12,338 nt of DNA from Candidatus Sulfopaludibacter sp. SbA3 (GCA_945861845.1 CAMAWS010000043.1:1-12338); one strand, 5' to 3'. Numbered from the stretch's first letter, positions 1 through 8,070 are shown. Notes: a model not told the origin generated them from the letters alone. Made by a program: numbers and translations.

Positions 1-577
1 TCGTGGAGACTCTGCGCTGCATCACGGGAACCAAATCGCGGTCATCCACAAGACCGGCGTGTTTCTCAAGGCCGTCAGTTCGCTGGCCGGACCAGGCGAT
101 GGCATTGCATTACGCAAACTCGACCGCCGCAACGATCATGAAGTGGAGCTTGCCGTTGTAATTGGAAAGCAGGCAAACAACGTTTCGCGGGAAGAAGCGC
201 TGGAGTATGTGGCCGGATATTGCATCGGCCTCGATATTACGATCCGCGGTCCCGAAGAACGAAGCCTGCGGAAGTCCGCCGATAGTTATTGCGTGCTCGG
301 TCCGTGGCTCGTGACGGCGGATGAGATACCCAGGCCAAACGAACTGAACCTCGGCATCCTTGTGAATGGCGAGGTCCGGCAGGATTCCAACACGCGATAC
401 ATGATCCTGGACGTGCCTGCGCTCATCGAACTGGCATCGTCGTTCTATACCTTGTATCCCGGCGACATCATCATAACGGGAACTCCGGAAGGCGTAAGCC
501 CCATCCAACCCGGCGACACCGTCGTCGCGACCATCGAAAGAATCGGCACGATGGAAGTAAAGGTCCGAGCCGCCTAG
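1..577 (+). CDS. Fumarylacetoacetate hydrolase (FAH) family protein, C-terminal part; probable fumarylpyruvate hydrolase (5' truncated)
   Basis: An open frame runs from the first bases of the window (first full codon at 2) to TAG at 575-577, so the true start lies upstream. The GTG at 59 sits inside the conserved [11 protein letters not shown] segment and is not a credible start. FAH-fold hallmarks are visible: [11 protein letters not shown] (codons near 137-169), whose two glutamates (140-142, 146-148) are the usual divalent-metal ligands. The aspartate of GLDIT (233-235) is the third ligand. Also present are VNGE, the [15 protein letters not shown] segment near the C-terminus, and a closing GD-x-V strand. 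Family members cleave C-C bonds in acylpyruvates or isomerise/decarboxylate related diacids in the cytosol. The gentisate dioxygenase gene starts 8 bases downstream, so fumarylpyruvate is the likeliest substrate (inference from context). Other FAH-family substrates, such as homoprotocatechuate-pathway intermediates or oxaloacetate-type acids, cannot be excluded. Confidence 0.88.
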   Translation, partial: RGDSALHHGNQIAVIHKTGVFLKAVSSLAGPGDGIALRKLDRRNDHEVELAVVIGKQANNVSREEALEYVAGYCIGLDITIRGPEERSLRKSADSYCVLGPWLVTADEIPRPNELNLGILVNGEVRQDSNTRYMILDVPALIELASSFYTLYPGDIIITGTPEGVSPIQPGDTVVATIERIGTMEVKVRAA

Positions 578-585
578 AGACAGCC

Positions 586-1638
586 ATGAAGAATCCCGTT
601 TTTTTCAACAAACCGGAAGCGCCAGCCGAATGGAAAGATTTCTACCAGCGGCTCGACCATAAGAACACCGCGCCGCTATGGGAAGCCCTGGCAAGACTTG
701 TCATGCCGGAGCCTCGTCCCGCTTGCCTTCCGGCGCTCTGGCAGTACCAGGAAGTCCGTTCCTTGTTGATGGAAGCTGGCAAACTGATCACGGCCGAGCA
801 GGCGGAGCGCCGGGTGCTCGTCCTGGAGAATCCCGGAATTCGAGGCCTGTCGCAGATCACACAAAGCCTTTACGCGGGTATTCAGTTGATCCTTCCAGGC
901 GAAGTTGCGCGAACGCATCGGCATGTGGCTTCGGCGCTGCGCTTCGTGATTGAAAGTGATGGGGCATATACCGCCGTCGAGGGTGAACGCACCACCATGC
1001 GGCCCGGAGATTTCATACTCACGCCGTCATGGACGTTTCACGATCACGGCAATCCGGGCGGCAAACCCGCCATCTGGATGGACGGCCTGGATGTTCCGAT
1101 CGTGAACATGTTTGACACGAGTTTTGCCGAACACTTCCCTGCCGAGCAGCAGCCCGTCACAAAGAAGGAAGGCGATGCGCTCTCGCGTTACGGAGCCAAC
1201 ATGCTGCCCCTGGAATACAAGTCCTCAAGCATGGCGGCTCCAGTATTCAACTACCCATATGACCGGAGTCGAGAAGCGCTGGAAAGACTGCGTAAGAATG
1301 GACCGGTGGATTCCTGTCACGGCATAAAGATGCAGTACATCAATCCCGTTACGGGCGGCTCTCCCATGCCAACGATCGGCGCCTTTCTGCAGTTGCTGCC
1401 GGCGGGATTTAACGGTGAGGCTTATCGGTCCACTGACGCCACGATCTACTGTGCTGCCGAAGGAAGCGGCGTCAGCAAGGTCGGCGATGCGTCTTTCACG
1501 TGGGGACTTCACGATATTTTCGTGGTTCCATCGTGGTGCCCGGTGGCCCATCAGGCCCAGAACGACGCGGTGCTCTTCAGTTTCTCCGACCGGCCGGCAC
1601 AGAAGGCTTTGGGCTTGTGGCGGGAGCAGCGTTCATAA
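586..1638 (+). CDS. gtdA: Gentisate 1,2-dioxygenase (bicupin, Fe(II)-dependent)
   Basis: This 350-residue cytosolic enzyme should open the gentisate (2,5-dihydroxybenzoate) ring with O2 to give maleylpyruvate. The length is normal for the family. The N-terminal cupin carries the iron site: His111 and His113 in [12 protein letters not shown] and His152 in WTFHDHG. Their spacing matches the three-histidine site known from gentisate and salicylate dioxygenases. Further family segments are [12 protein letters not shown] (residues 138-149), [12 protein letters not shown] (163-174), [12 protein letters not shown] (221-232), [14 protein letters not shown] (252-265), and the C-terminal cupin piece [15 protein letters not shown] (310-324). 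The ATG at 586 follows the FAH-family stop by 8 bases, with only a weak purine-rich stretch before it, so the two genes are co-transcribed. A salicylate or 1-hydroxy-2-naphthoate dioxygenase role is possible because these enzymes share the fold. Gentisate is preferred because of the FAH-family partner. Confidence 0.93.
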   Translation: MKNPVFFNKPEAPAEWKDFYQRLDHKNTAPLWEALARLVMPEPRPACLPALWQYQEVRSLLMEAGKLITAEQAERRVLVLENPGIRGLSQITQSLYAGIQLILPGEVARTHRHVASALRFVIESDGAYTAVEGERTTMRPGDFILTPSWTFHDHGNPGGKPAIWMDGLDVPIVNMFDTSFAEHFPAEQQPVTKKEGDALSRYGANMLPLEYKSSSMAAPVFNYPYDRSREALERLRKNGPVDSCHGIKMQYINPVTGGSPMPTIGAFLQLLPAGFNGEAYRSTDATIYCAAEGSGVSKVGDASFTWGLHDIFVVPSWCPVAHQAQNDAVLFSFSDRPAQKALGLWREQRS

Positions 1639-1699
1639 CCTGAGTCCGAATGAATGCTCGCGCAGCGCTCATTTTAAAAAGGTGCTTACAGACCACCCC

Positions 1700-1726
1700 G
1701 CCGTTCGCTAAAAACGCGCGAACGGC
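1700..1726. repeat. Perfect 9-bp inverted repeat (hairpin 1 of a twin-hairpin intergenic unit)
   Basis: GCCGTTCGC (1700-1708) is the exact reverse complement of GCGAACGGC (1718-1726), with a 9-base loop. The hairpin is bracketed by ACCCCGCC at 1695-1702 and again at 1727-1734. No T-run follows it directly on either strand, so it is unlikely to be a terminator alone. Together with the next hairpin it looks like a dispersed palindromic intergenic unit. The symmetry is seen directly; its dispersed nature is inferred. Confidence 0.6.
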
Positions 1727-1727
1727 A

Positions 1728-1755
1728 CCCCGCCTAATCCAGGAGGGGAGTTTTT
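1728..1755 (+). terminator. Probable rho-independent terminator after the gentisate genes
   Basis: CCCCGCCT (1728-1735) pairs with AGGAGGGG (1741-1748) across a 5-base loop, with one G/A mismatch. It is followed by AG and then five T at 1751-1755. This is the expected layout for an intrinsic terminator on the + strand, about 90 bases after the gentisate dioxygenase stop at 1638. The T-run is short, and the same sequence could simply be half of a dispersed palindromic repeat. Confidence 0.5.
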
Positions 1756-1777
1756 CGCGCGCACAATCCATCATTTA

Positions 1778-1786
1778 CCTTCAAAC
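1778..1786. repeat. Left copy of 9-bp direct repeat CCTTCAAAC (candidate target-site duplication)
   Basis: CCTTCAAAC here is identical to 2021-2029 in the same orientation. The two copies flank the multi-hairpin inverted-repeat element at 1787-2020. This is the arrangement expected of a target-site duplication made on insertion. Confidence 0.55.
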
Positions 1787-2020
1787 ACAGCTTTGCACAA
1801 AAAGTCAGAATTAGCCGCGGAGCGGCGAAAGAACGTTAGCCACGGGCGGCAGCCCGTGGTTGACGGAACGACCGAACATCAGCACCGTAGGTGCGACATA
1901 GCACGATACTTGCATGCTGTGCCGCCCCGCTGGGGCTGGTCATAACGCGTCTGTTTGAACCCACGGGCTGACGCCCGTGGCTAGGGTGTTTCGCCGCTAC
2001 GCGGCTTCTTTTGTGCAAAG
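1787..2020. mobile_element. MITE-like / REP-like composite palindromic element, about 234 bp, non-coding
   Basis: The two ends are inverted copies. GCTTTGCACAAAA (1790-1802) is the exact reverse complement of 2009-2021. The similarity continues inward through GCCGC-3 nt-GCGGC hairpins (1814-1826 and 1993-2005) and a shared GCGGCGAAA. It ends at TAGCCACGGGC, leading into CCACGGGC/GCCCGTGG hairpins (1840-1859 and 1961-1980). The centre holds two more perfect 5-bp hairpins, GCACC-GTA-GGTGC (1882-1894) and GCCCC-GCT-GGGGC (1924-1936). No transposase or plausible ORF lies inside, so it would be non-autonomous and mobilised in trans. A 9-bp direct repeat flanks it. One imperfection is that four bases (ACAG) separate the left direct repeat from the start of the terminal inverted repeat, while the right side abuts exactly. 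The right arm overlaps the last codons of the helicase gene. Its alternative reading is a pair of inverted REP sequences (BIME-like) that arose by local duplication. Confidence 0.6.
1788..1863 (+). repeat. Left arm of long inverted repeat
   Basis: This roughly 75-bp arm aligns, with one internal gap of about nine bases and scattered mismatches, to the reverse complement of 1958-2021. Landmarks shared by both arms are GCTTTGCACAAAA, CCGCG-x-AGCGGCGAAA, TAGCCACGGGC and AGCCCGTGG. Each arm itself contains two smaller hairpins. Confidence 0.7.
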
Positions 2021-2021
2021 C
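1958..2021 (-). repeat. Right arm of long inverted repeat (overlaps helicase 3' end)
   Basis: This is the inverted counterpart of the left arm. Positions 1981-2021 of the arm are also the last 13 codons plus stop of the helicase-nuclease gene, so the repeat is translated here. The hairpin CCACGGGC/GCCCGTGG (1961-1980) begins immediately after the stop codon. Without a T-tract it is at best a weak 3' end stabiliser. Confidence 0.7.
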
Positions 2022-5000
2022 CTTCAAACGCCCACTCCCGCCATGCCTGAAGGATCGGGAAATACAGCCCCAGCCGGATCGGTCTCGAGTCCATGTGCTT
2101 CATCAGGATTGCGTAGTTTTCCAACTGGGCCCTGTAGCGCAACTGTTCATTGTCGAGAAATGCTTCAAGGCCGCCACCCTCATGTGCGCCGGTCTTGTAG
2201 TCGATGATCCACCGGATGTTCTCGTCGTCAACGAACGTGCGGTCCAGTGTGAAATGGCGGATTCGGCCGCCGGCAAGGCCGGATAGCGAGTACTCCCTTT
2301 GATCTTCCGCATGCCGGCCGAGAATCCACAGGCCACGGGGATCGGTCACCGTGGCGCGCAACGCTTTTTCCACGCGCTGAACAGCCTCGCGAAGCTTATC
2401 TCCGGCCAATCCCTGCGACGACAAAGCGGTCACGACCGTGGCAGGATTCCAGTCCAGCCGGTCCTCGGCAGTCATCTGCTGCAGCATCCCATGGACCACG
2501 ATTCCAACGCGCCGCTGTAGTTCGCTGGCCCATTCAAACGTGATGTGCAATCGGCCTTCCGTTTCATCACCAGTAGCTGATTCTTCAGCCGGTGGCCGCC
2601 AGACAATATCCGGTGGAAGGGGAACGCCTTGCCAGCCGGAAACCAGACGGCGGAGTGGAATGCCGGCGGCATCCGATGCAGATTCACCGTTACTGGCAAC
2701 TTGAACGGCCGCAATGCCTTCCCCGCTCGCGAACGCGCCATAATAATCCCCTTCGACTGTGGGCCAGATTTTTGCAAGAAACGTTCTTGAGCCTGGAGTT
2801 TTAACCTCATGGGTAGCCGCATTGAAAGCCGCGTGGCCTAGCAGGTGTAGATGCTTGCGCGCCCGCGTCGCAGCCACATAAAGGAGGCGTGTGCTTTCGT
2901 GATTTGTCTTGGCGCGCTGGATCTGCCGAAGGTAGGAATAAGCGGGATCGTCGTCTGAACCAGTCTCCTTGATTGGAGCGAGCAGCAACCGGGAGTCGCC
3001 GCGGCCGTCGATGTATTCCAGCCAGAGCAACAAACTTGGGTCTTCCGATCGTGTCGACTTCCCGAGCGCAGGCACGATGACAGTATCGAATTCCAGTCCC
3101 TTTGCCTTGTGAATGGTGAGCAGCTGCAGGCTTTCGTCCGCTTCCACATCCGGCCGCGCAAAGAGCGCGGCCACGTCTTCACCAAACTTTTCGGCATCCC
3201 GTAAACCGGCGCCTCCCGCCGATTCTTCGAGAAGGTCCAGAAACGCCGCTGCATCGTCCAGGCCGGTTCGATCCTCGAGACAGGCCGGGCCTCCAAGCCT
3301 CATCCAGGTTCCTTCGATCCAGCGCCTCAGGGGAAGCCTTCCCCGCTGGGCGATAGCGTCGGCCAGAATCGGTTTGATTCGTTCGATCCGCAAACGTCCG
3401 TTGGGCGACATGGAGGCCAGGCGCAGGTCATCACCCGTCAAATCCCAAATCGCCGCGGAGAATTCACCACCCACTATCACTTGCAGGTCTGCCAGCGTGA
3501 GCCCGCACCACGGAGCACGCAGTACTGCCAGCCACGACGGGCGGTCTGCCGGATGCAGCAACGCATAAGTCAGCGCCAGCAGGTCCTGTACGACAGACCG
3601 ATCGCCCAATCTGTCGATTTCCACGGCCCTGAACTTAAGCCCCTTCGTGCGAAGAGCGGAAACTATGGCAATGAGATGCGTGCGCGCGCGAACCAGAACC
3701 GCGATTCGACCGTCCGGATCCGCCGTTTTCGCGTCCTCGATGATCTTGATCATGCGGTTGGCTTCCGCATCCGGATCGCTGCCAAAGAAGGGGTGCACCG
3801 TGACCCCCTCGAAACCTCCACCGGAATGGAATGCCACTGACGGTTCATATGTGACCGCGCCCGTAAGTAGATCTTCCCTGGCTGGGAACGCCGGTCCCAA
3901 CGCCTGGTTGACCCAGTTTACAATCGCCGCACCGGACCGGAAGTTCACGGAAAGTGTCAGTGGAGTGAGGCGGATGTTTCCGATTCCCCGCTCCCGGGCG
4001 CGCAAAAAGAGGGCCACATCGGCCTCACGGAAGCGGTAAATGGACTGCATCGGATCGCCCACGAGAAAGAGCGTTCGGCCATCATCCGGTTGCCATTCCG
4101 CCGTAAGGGTCTCCAGCAGCGCGTACTGGCTTTGCGAGGTATCCTGGAATTCATCGACCAGCAAATGCTGGATACGGCAATCGAGTGCGAAGGCAAGGTC
4201 CGTCGGACTGTCCGGCGTACCAAGCGCGGTTCGGGAAGCCTGTGCGATCTCTGTGAAATCGACTTTGCCTTCCCGCTGGAAAACCACCTTCAACTGCGCG
4301 GCCGCAACGGGAAGCAACTTGATCAATGCGCTCAACACTTCCCACTGCGATTCATTGAACGAAGCCGGAGGCATGGATCTCAACGCGTGCAACTGTGTGA
4401 TGAGCGCTTCCTCAAGGACTATCCCGGTCCATCGTGATTTAGCGGCCCTGCCTTCAGGCGTGGCCGGGAATCCCTGATTCTTGTTCACTGTCTTGCGCCG
4501 CGAGCCCTCCTGGGTCAGAAACATTTCCGCCAAACCCAGCCAGTGACCGATCCATTCCGGCCCGCTGCCCGGCAAGCCGGCCAACCCGATGCAGTCGGCC
4601 AGGCCGCCTTCGGTTCCCTGCGCAGCAAGGTTTCGCGCGGCAAACCGCGCGAGATCGAGAATCTCGGCAATACTGCCTGCCGGAAACAGGCCGCGCGTCG
4701 TCTCCATTTCATCGGTCACGATCTGTTTCAGCGTCGCTTCCAGCGATTCGCGAAACGATATTGACGCGGTGTTCGGCACGACGTGGCGCAGCCACTGGTC
4801 GCGGCGGCGCAGCATGCCGGTCAGCAGCGTCTCCACGTTGGACAGGTTGTTATCCAGGTGTTCGAGCAACCGGCCGAGCGCATCCGCTTCAGAAGTCCCG
4901 GCTTCGAGCAGATCCAGTGTGGCCCGGGCGGCCTGGAGGTAAAGATGGTCGGCCTTGTCCTCGGGCTGGGGGCTGGCTCCCATGCGGGAAACCCAGGGCA

Positions 5001-5391
5001 TCTGCCTTACAAGGCTGCCGCAAAACGAGTCAATCGTCTGGATGCGGAGTCGTGACGGATGTTGGATCAACTGCCACGTCAACTCCTCGTCCCTCGCCAG
5101 CGCCCGCCTGGAGAGTTCCCATGTATGCCGTTCGTGAGCTTCCTCCGGTTCGGATCCGGAAGCCGCTTTTTGCAGGGCGCCAATGACTCGGTGCCGCATT
5201 TCGCCGGCAGCCTTTTTCGTGAAGGTAATTGCGACAATGGATTCGGGTTGCTCCACGAAACTTAGAAGCGTGAGGAACCGCTGTATCAGCAACTCCGTCT
5301 TGCCGGAACCAGCCGGCGCCTGGACGATAAATGAATCCGATGGATCCAATGCCTGAAGCCGCTGGGCCGCATCGAGAATGGTTTCAGGCAC
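1981..5391 (-). CDS. addA: AddA-like UvrD/Rep-family helicase-nuclease (double-strand break repair)
   Basis: This 1136-residue ATP-dependent helicase with a C-terminal nuclease should unwind and resect broken DNA ends with the AddB-like protein encoded just upstream. Superfamily 1 motifs appear in order: Walker A APAGSGKT (25-32), Ia AITFTKKAAGEM (54-65), II LLVDEFQDTSQ (410-420), III LVGDPMQSIYRFRE (443-456), IV VNFRSG (482-487), V LLTIHKAKGLEFD (757-769) and VI LLYVAATRAR (836-845). The PD-(D/E)XK nuclease follows, with His967 in VVHG, Asp1050, Asp1064 and Lys1066 in IIDYKT, and Gln1083 with Tyr1086. The start is GTG at 5391: it gives the typical short N-terminus (DAAQRLQALDPSDSFIVQAPAGSGKT) and overlaps the AddB-like stop by 8 bases. 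The last dozen residues (FAQKKPRSGETP) are encoded by the inserted inverted-repeat element, so the native C-terminus was probably shorter. The helicase identity is certain; the AddA name is by domain layout and neighbour. Confidence 0.93.
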   Translation of the reverse strand: MPETILDAAQRLQALDPSDSFIVQAPAGSGKTELLIQRFLTLLSFVEQPESIVAITFTKKAAGEMRHRVIGALQKAASGSEPEEAHERHTWELSRRALARDEELTWQLIQHPSRLRIQTIDSFCGSLVRQMPWVSRMGASPQPEDKADHLYLQAARATLDLLEAGTSEADALGRLLEHLDNNLSNVETLLTGMLRRRDQWLRHVVPNTASISFRESLEATLKQIVTDEMETTRGLFPAGSIAEILDLARFAARNLAAQGTEGGLADCIGLAGLPGSGPEWIGHWLGLAEMFLTQEGSRRKTVNKNQGFPATPEGRAAKSRWTGIVLEEALITQLHALRSMPPASFNESQWEVLSALIKLLPVAAAQLKVVFQREGKVDFTEIAQASRTALGTPDSPTDLAFALDCRIQHLLVDEFQDTSQSQYALLETLTAEWQPDDGRTLFLVGDPMQSIYRFREADVALFLRARERGIGNIRLTPLTLSVNFRSGAAIVNWVNQALGPAFPAREDLLTGAVTYEPSVAFHSGGGFEGVTVHPFFGSDPDAEANRMIKIIEDAKTADPDGRIAVLVRARTHLIAIVSALRTKGLKFRAVEIDRLGDRSVVQDLLALTYALLHPADRPSWLAVLRAPWCGLTLADLQVIVGGEFSAAIWDLTGDDLRLASMSPNGRLRIERIKPILADAIAQRGRLPLRRWIEGTWMRLGGPACLEDRTGLDDAAAFLDLLEESAGGAGLRDAEKFGEDVAALFARPDVEADESLQLLTIHKAKGLEFDTVIVPALGKSTRSEDPSLLLWLEYIDGRGDSRLLLAPIKETGSDDDPAYSYLRQIQRAKTNHESTRLLYVAATRARKHLHLLGHAAFNAATHEVKTPGSRTFLAKIWPTVEGDYYGAFASGEGIAAVQVASNGESASDAAGIPLRRLVSGWQGVPLPPDIVWRPPAEESATGDETEGRLHITFEWASELQRRVGIVVHGMLQQMTAEDRLDWNPATVVTALSSQGLAGDKLREAVQRVEKALRATVTDPRGLWILGRHAEDQREYSLSGLAGGRIRHFTLDRTFVDDENIRWIIDYKTGAHEGGGLEAFLDNEQLRYRAQLENYAILMKHMDSRPIRLGLYFPILQAWREWAFEGFAQKKPRSGETP
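2021..2029. repeat. Right copy of 9-bp direct repeat CCTTCAAAC (candidate target-site duplication)
   Basis: This copy is identical to 1778-1786 and lies inside the helicase coding sequence, where on the - strand it encodes part of the Phe-Glu-Gly codons near the C-terminus. Joining sequence right of this copy to sequence left of the other copy gives the presumed empty site. Confidence 0.55.
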
Positions 5392-8068
5392 CGGCGTCCT
5401 CCGAATCCGGATCGTCTACGCGATCCGCCGCGCCGATGCGGCAAAGGCCGGGAAGGCTGCAGTAAGCGCACGTCTTCTGCGGATCTTTCGGGTCGACAAC
5501 GGCTTTCCCATTGCGGAAGTCCGTTGCAAGCTGTTCCAGAACGCGGCGCCAGGTCTCAATGTGTTCCTGCAGCGGAATGTCTTGCGGTCCCGGCTTCACT
5601 TTCGGAACGATACCGTCCTCCAATGCCAGCCCGCTGAAGCGGCTCTGGCCCACCTTGAGCACTCCGAAAAAAACACCGCTCAATTCAGCCTCGGCTGTAG
5701 TGGCATACAGAGGAAGCTGGGGCTCGTCGGGACGGTCTCCATCCCATTCGGATGAACGATGATCGCTGGACTTGTAGTCAATGACGACAAGCGTGCCGTC
5801 TTCGAGACGATCAACGCGGTCCGCGCGAATCCGCAGGTCCACTCCGCCAACCGAAACCTTATGCTCCTCTTCCTGGCGGAGCACGGTGAAGGGCTTCCGC
5901 TGCTTCTCCAGTTCGAGCCACTCCATCATGATGTGTTCGAGCCGCGCCTGTTCGATCGCCGCGAACCGAGGCTGGCGGAGAGCGCGTTTTTTGGGCGCCA
6001 TTTCATTGATGGCCTTCTGCACGGCGTTCCGCACGACGGCTTCCAGGTGATCCGCTGCAATCGACACCAATCCCTGGTACGATCGCAATTCGTTCCAGAT
6101 ACGCTCGAGCGTCCCGTGGATAAGAGTCCCGCGATCCATGGGACTCAAGCCAGGTTGCGCCACGTCCAGGGCCTCGGCTCCGAGCCGAAGCTGGGCAAAA
6201 GCGCGGAAAGGGCACGCCGCCTGGTCTTTAAAGATCGCCGTTCCTCCACGGCTCAGCGGGCCATCCCATGGCGGCGCCGTATGGTCATCGAGAACCTCCG
6301 TTCGGGATGAGCGCCGAAGCTGCTCGGGGTAGCCGAGGGCAGCAGCCAGTCCGAGTTCCTTTTCGGCAATCTCAGAAAGCGCCGAGAAAAGCGGGCTTGG
6401 CCGCAAGTCCATATCACCTTCACGCTGCGGATAACTCACAACGACGGAGGGCGCGCTCCCCAGTAATTGTCCGGTGAGCAGCCGCGTGAACTCGAGTTCC
6501 CGCTGTGGGGAAGACTGCGGCATGTTCTTCTCGCGCTGGAGGCGAAACGGCAGGAACGGATTCGGGCTCGCTGCCCCGGGCCAGGCGCCGTCATGCATGC
6601 CCATGATCCAGAGGTGATCGAACGCCAGGCCCGAAGCTTCGAAGACTCCCAGGATCTGGACGGGCGCGGGATCGGATTCCGGTTGAAACTGCCTCGATAC
6701 CGCGAGGCGTTGCAGCACGGCCAGCGCGCCACCCATGGCGAGGTTTCCGGCGCTGCTATCGAGGCTGGCAAACTCGGCGAGGACGTCGTTCCACGCTTCC
6801 GTCGTTTGATATTCGGCGCTGTTCAGCGGCCGCTCGCCCGGCCAGCCCATCGCCGTCAGGAATCGGGAAAACGAGGCCGCCCAGTCGCTCGGCATCTGGC
6901 GTGAAGGCATGCGGTCCCACTCGCGCGTCCATTGCACAAAGAGCTGAGCAAGCGCCGGAACAATGGTTCGTGCAAGAGCGATGATGTCGGATGCTGTCAC
7001 CTCAGGCTCCCGCAATCGGCGCAATTTCGCATCGAGCAGGGCGCGATGCGTGTATTCCGATTGAGCGCCGCCAAGGAATGGCGATCGCAGGAGCCGGCTG
7101 GCGTCTTCCAGAGGAATCGCCGAAGGCCGCGTTTGCAGGACGAGAAACGCAGCCTGGATCAGCGGATATTCGAACAGCGGCGGGCCGAGGGAAATGTTGA
7201 ATGCGCGCTGTGAATCACGTTCCGGAGAGACTTGTCCATTCGGATGAAACTCACCGGCAAAAATACGCTCGATCCGGCTCCGGTATGTTGAGAGATCCGG
7301 AACCACGATTCCGACGGAACGCTCGAACTCTCCAACCTTAGCCGCATCCTCGAACAGTCTCCGCGCCCATTGCGCCGCAGCCCGGATCTCTCCTTCTGTG
7401 TCCGTCAATCCAATCCGAACCGCGCTCCGTGCCGTGCTCGCTTCAGCACTCGCGCGCACTTCGACTCGACACCCTTTGCGTCGTAACGTCTCCAACACGA
7501 GTTCCTGCGCCGGAGTAAATTCATTGAAACCCGCAAGGACGATATGCTCTGGCGCTGCAATCGCGCCGTCAGCTAACCGCCCCGCGATGAATTCCGCCAA
7601 AAGCGCCCCAGACAACCAGTTCTTGCTCTCGCACCGGCGTTGAAACTCCCGCGCCCATCTCCTGAAGGCTTCCGTGTCACTGCTGTCGTCCCACTCGGAC
7701 ACATCCAGCGGAAGCTGCCAGGCGCACATTAGATTCCACGCATCCAGCGCCGCCTCTGCGGTAGCGGCCACCTGAAGCAGTTCCCTTCCCTCGTCCGACC
7801 CACCCACGATGTCTTCCCAGATCGCCGACTCCTGTGATGGCCGGAGCAATTGAACCGGCTTGGCCGCCGTACCTGAATAGAGCCACTCCCGCCAGCATCG
7901 CTCCAGCCACGAACTGAACGGCAGAACTTCAGGCGCGATCCAGGTGACCAGGCCGCGAGCGATCTGTTCCCTATCGTAATTTTGCCGGAGTTCTCTGGCG
8001 AGACGAGCGGTTGCGGTGATGATCTGAGGGAACACACGGTCTACCGATTCCGGATTTGAAGGTTCCAT
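5384..8068 (-). CDS. AddB-like PD-(D/E)XK nuclease with probable 4Fe-4S cluster (probable DNA repair protein)
   Basis: This protein is the predicted nuclease/scaffold partner of the AddA-like helicase. With the ATG at 8068 it has 894 residues. An ATG-less-supported frame extends to 8143, but that would overlap the upstream gene by 73 bases and add 25 uncharacteristic residues. The chosen start gives IITATARLARELRQNYD near the N-terminus, typical of this family. No Walker A motif is present, so the helicase-like region is probably structural. The middle carries IMGMHDGAWPGAASPNPFLP (488-507) and VVSYPQREGDMDLRPSPLF (543-561), typical of AddB/RecC-like proteins. The C-terminal nuclease shows His651 (LIHG), Asp750 (RADRVD), Asp764 and Lys766 (VIDYKSS) and Gln784 (QLPLYA). 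Cys619 together with Cys867, Cys870 and Cys876 form the C...CxxC(x5)C pattern of AddB-type iron-sulphur nucleases. The gene starts 2 bases after the ATPase stop. Confidence 0.88.
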   Translation of the reverse strand: MEPSNPESVDRVFPQIITATARLARELRQNYDREQIARGLVTWIAPEVLPFSSWLERCWREWLYSGTAAKPVQLLRPSQESAIWEDIVGGSDEGRELLQVAATAEAALDAWNLMCAWQLPLDVSEWDDSSDTEAFRRWAREFQRRCESKNWLSGALLAEFIAGRLADGAIAAPEHIVLAGFNEFTPAQELVLETLRRKGCRVEVRASAEASTARSAVRIGLTDTEGEIRAAAQWARRLFEDAAKVGEFERSVGIVVPDLSTYRSRIERIFAGEFHPNGQVSPERDSQRAFNISLGPPLFEYPLIQAAFLVLQTRPSAIPLEDASRLLRSPFLGGAQSEYTHRALLDAKLRRLREPEVTASDIIALARTIVPALAQLFVQWTREWDRMPSRQMPSDWAASFSRFLTAMGWPGERPLNSAEYQTTEAWNDVLAEFASLDSSAGNLAMGGALAVLQRLAVSRQFQPESDPAPVQILGVFEASGLAFDHLWIMGMHDGAWPGAASPNPFLPFRLQREKNMPQSSPQRELEFTRLLTGQLLGSAPSVVVSYPQREGDMDLRPSPLFSALSEIAEKELGLAAALGYPEQLRRSSRTEVLDDHTAPPWDGPLSRGGTAIFKDQAACPFRAFAQLRLGAEALDVAQPGLSPMDRGTLIHGTLERIWNELRSYQGLVSIAADHLEAVVRNAVQKAINEMAPKKRALRQPRFAAIEQARLEHIMMEWLELEKQRKPFTVLRQEEEHKVSVGGVDLRIRADRVDRLEDGTLVVIDYKSSDHRSSEWDGDRPDEPQLPLYATTAEAELSGVFFGVLKVGQSRFSGLALEDGIVPKVKPGPQDIPLQEHIETWRRVLEQLATDFRNGKAVVDPKDPQKTCAYCSLPGLCRIGAADRVDDPDSEDAGA

Positions 8069-8070
8069 TC

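Noticed and set aside
59..577. GTG at 59 as the start of the FAH-family gene.
   Set aside because: The upstream frame is open to the window edge and encodes sequence continuous with the family fold, so the gene is truncated by the window.
1840..1980. CRISPR-like reading of the repeated CCACGGGC/GCCCGTGG hairpins.
   Set aside because: There are only two copies and they are inverted, not direct, with no regular spacers. The pattern fits a composite palindrome instead.
5759..6310. A 183-codon + strand open frame antisense to the AddB-like nuclease.
   Set aside because: It mirrors the conserved nuclease region of the sense gene and has no independent domain signal or ribosome binding site.
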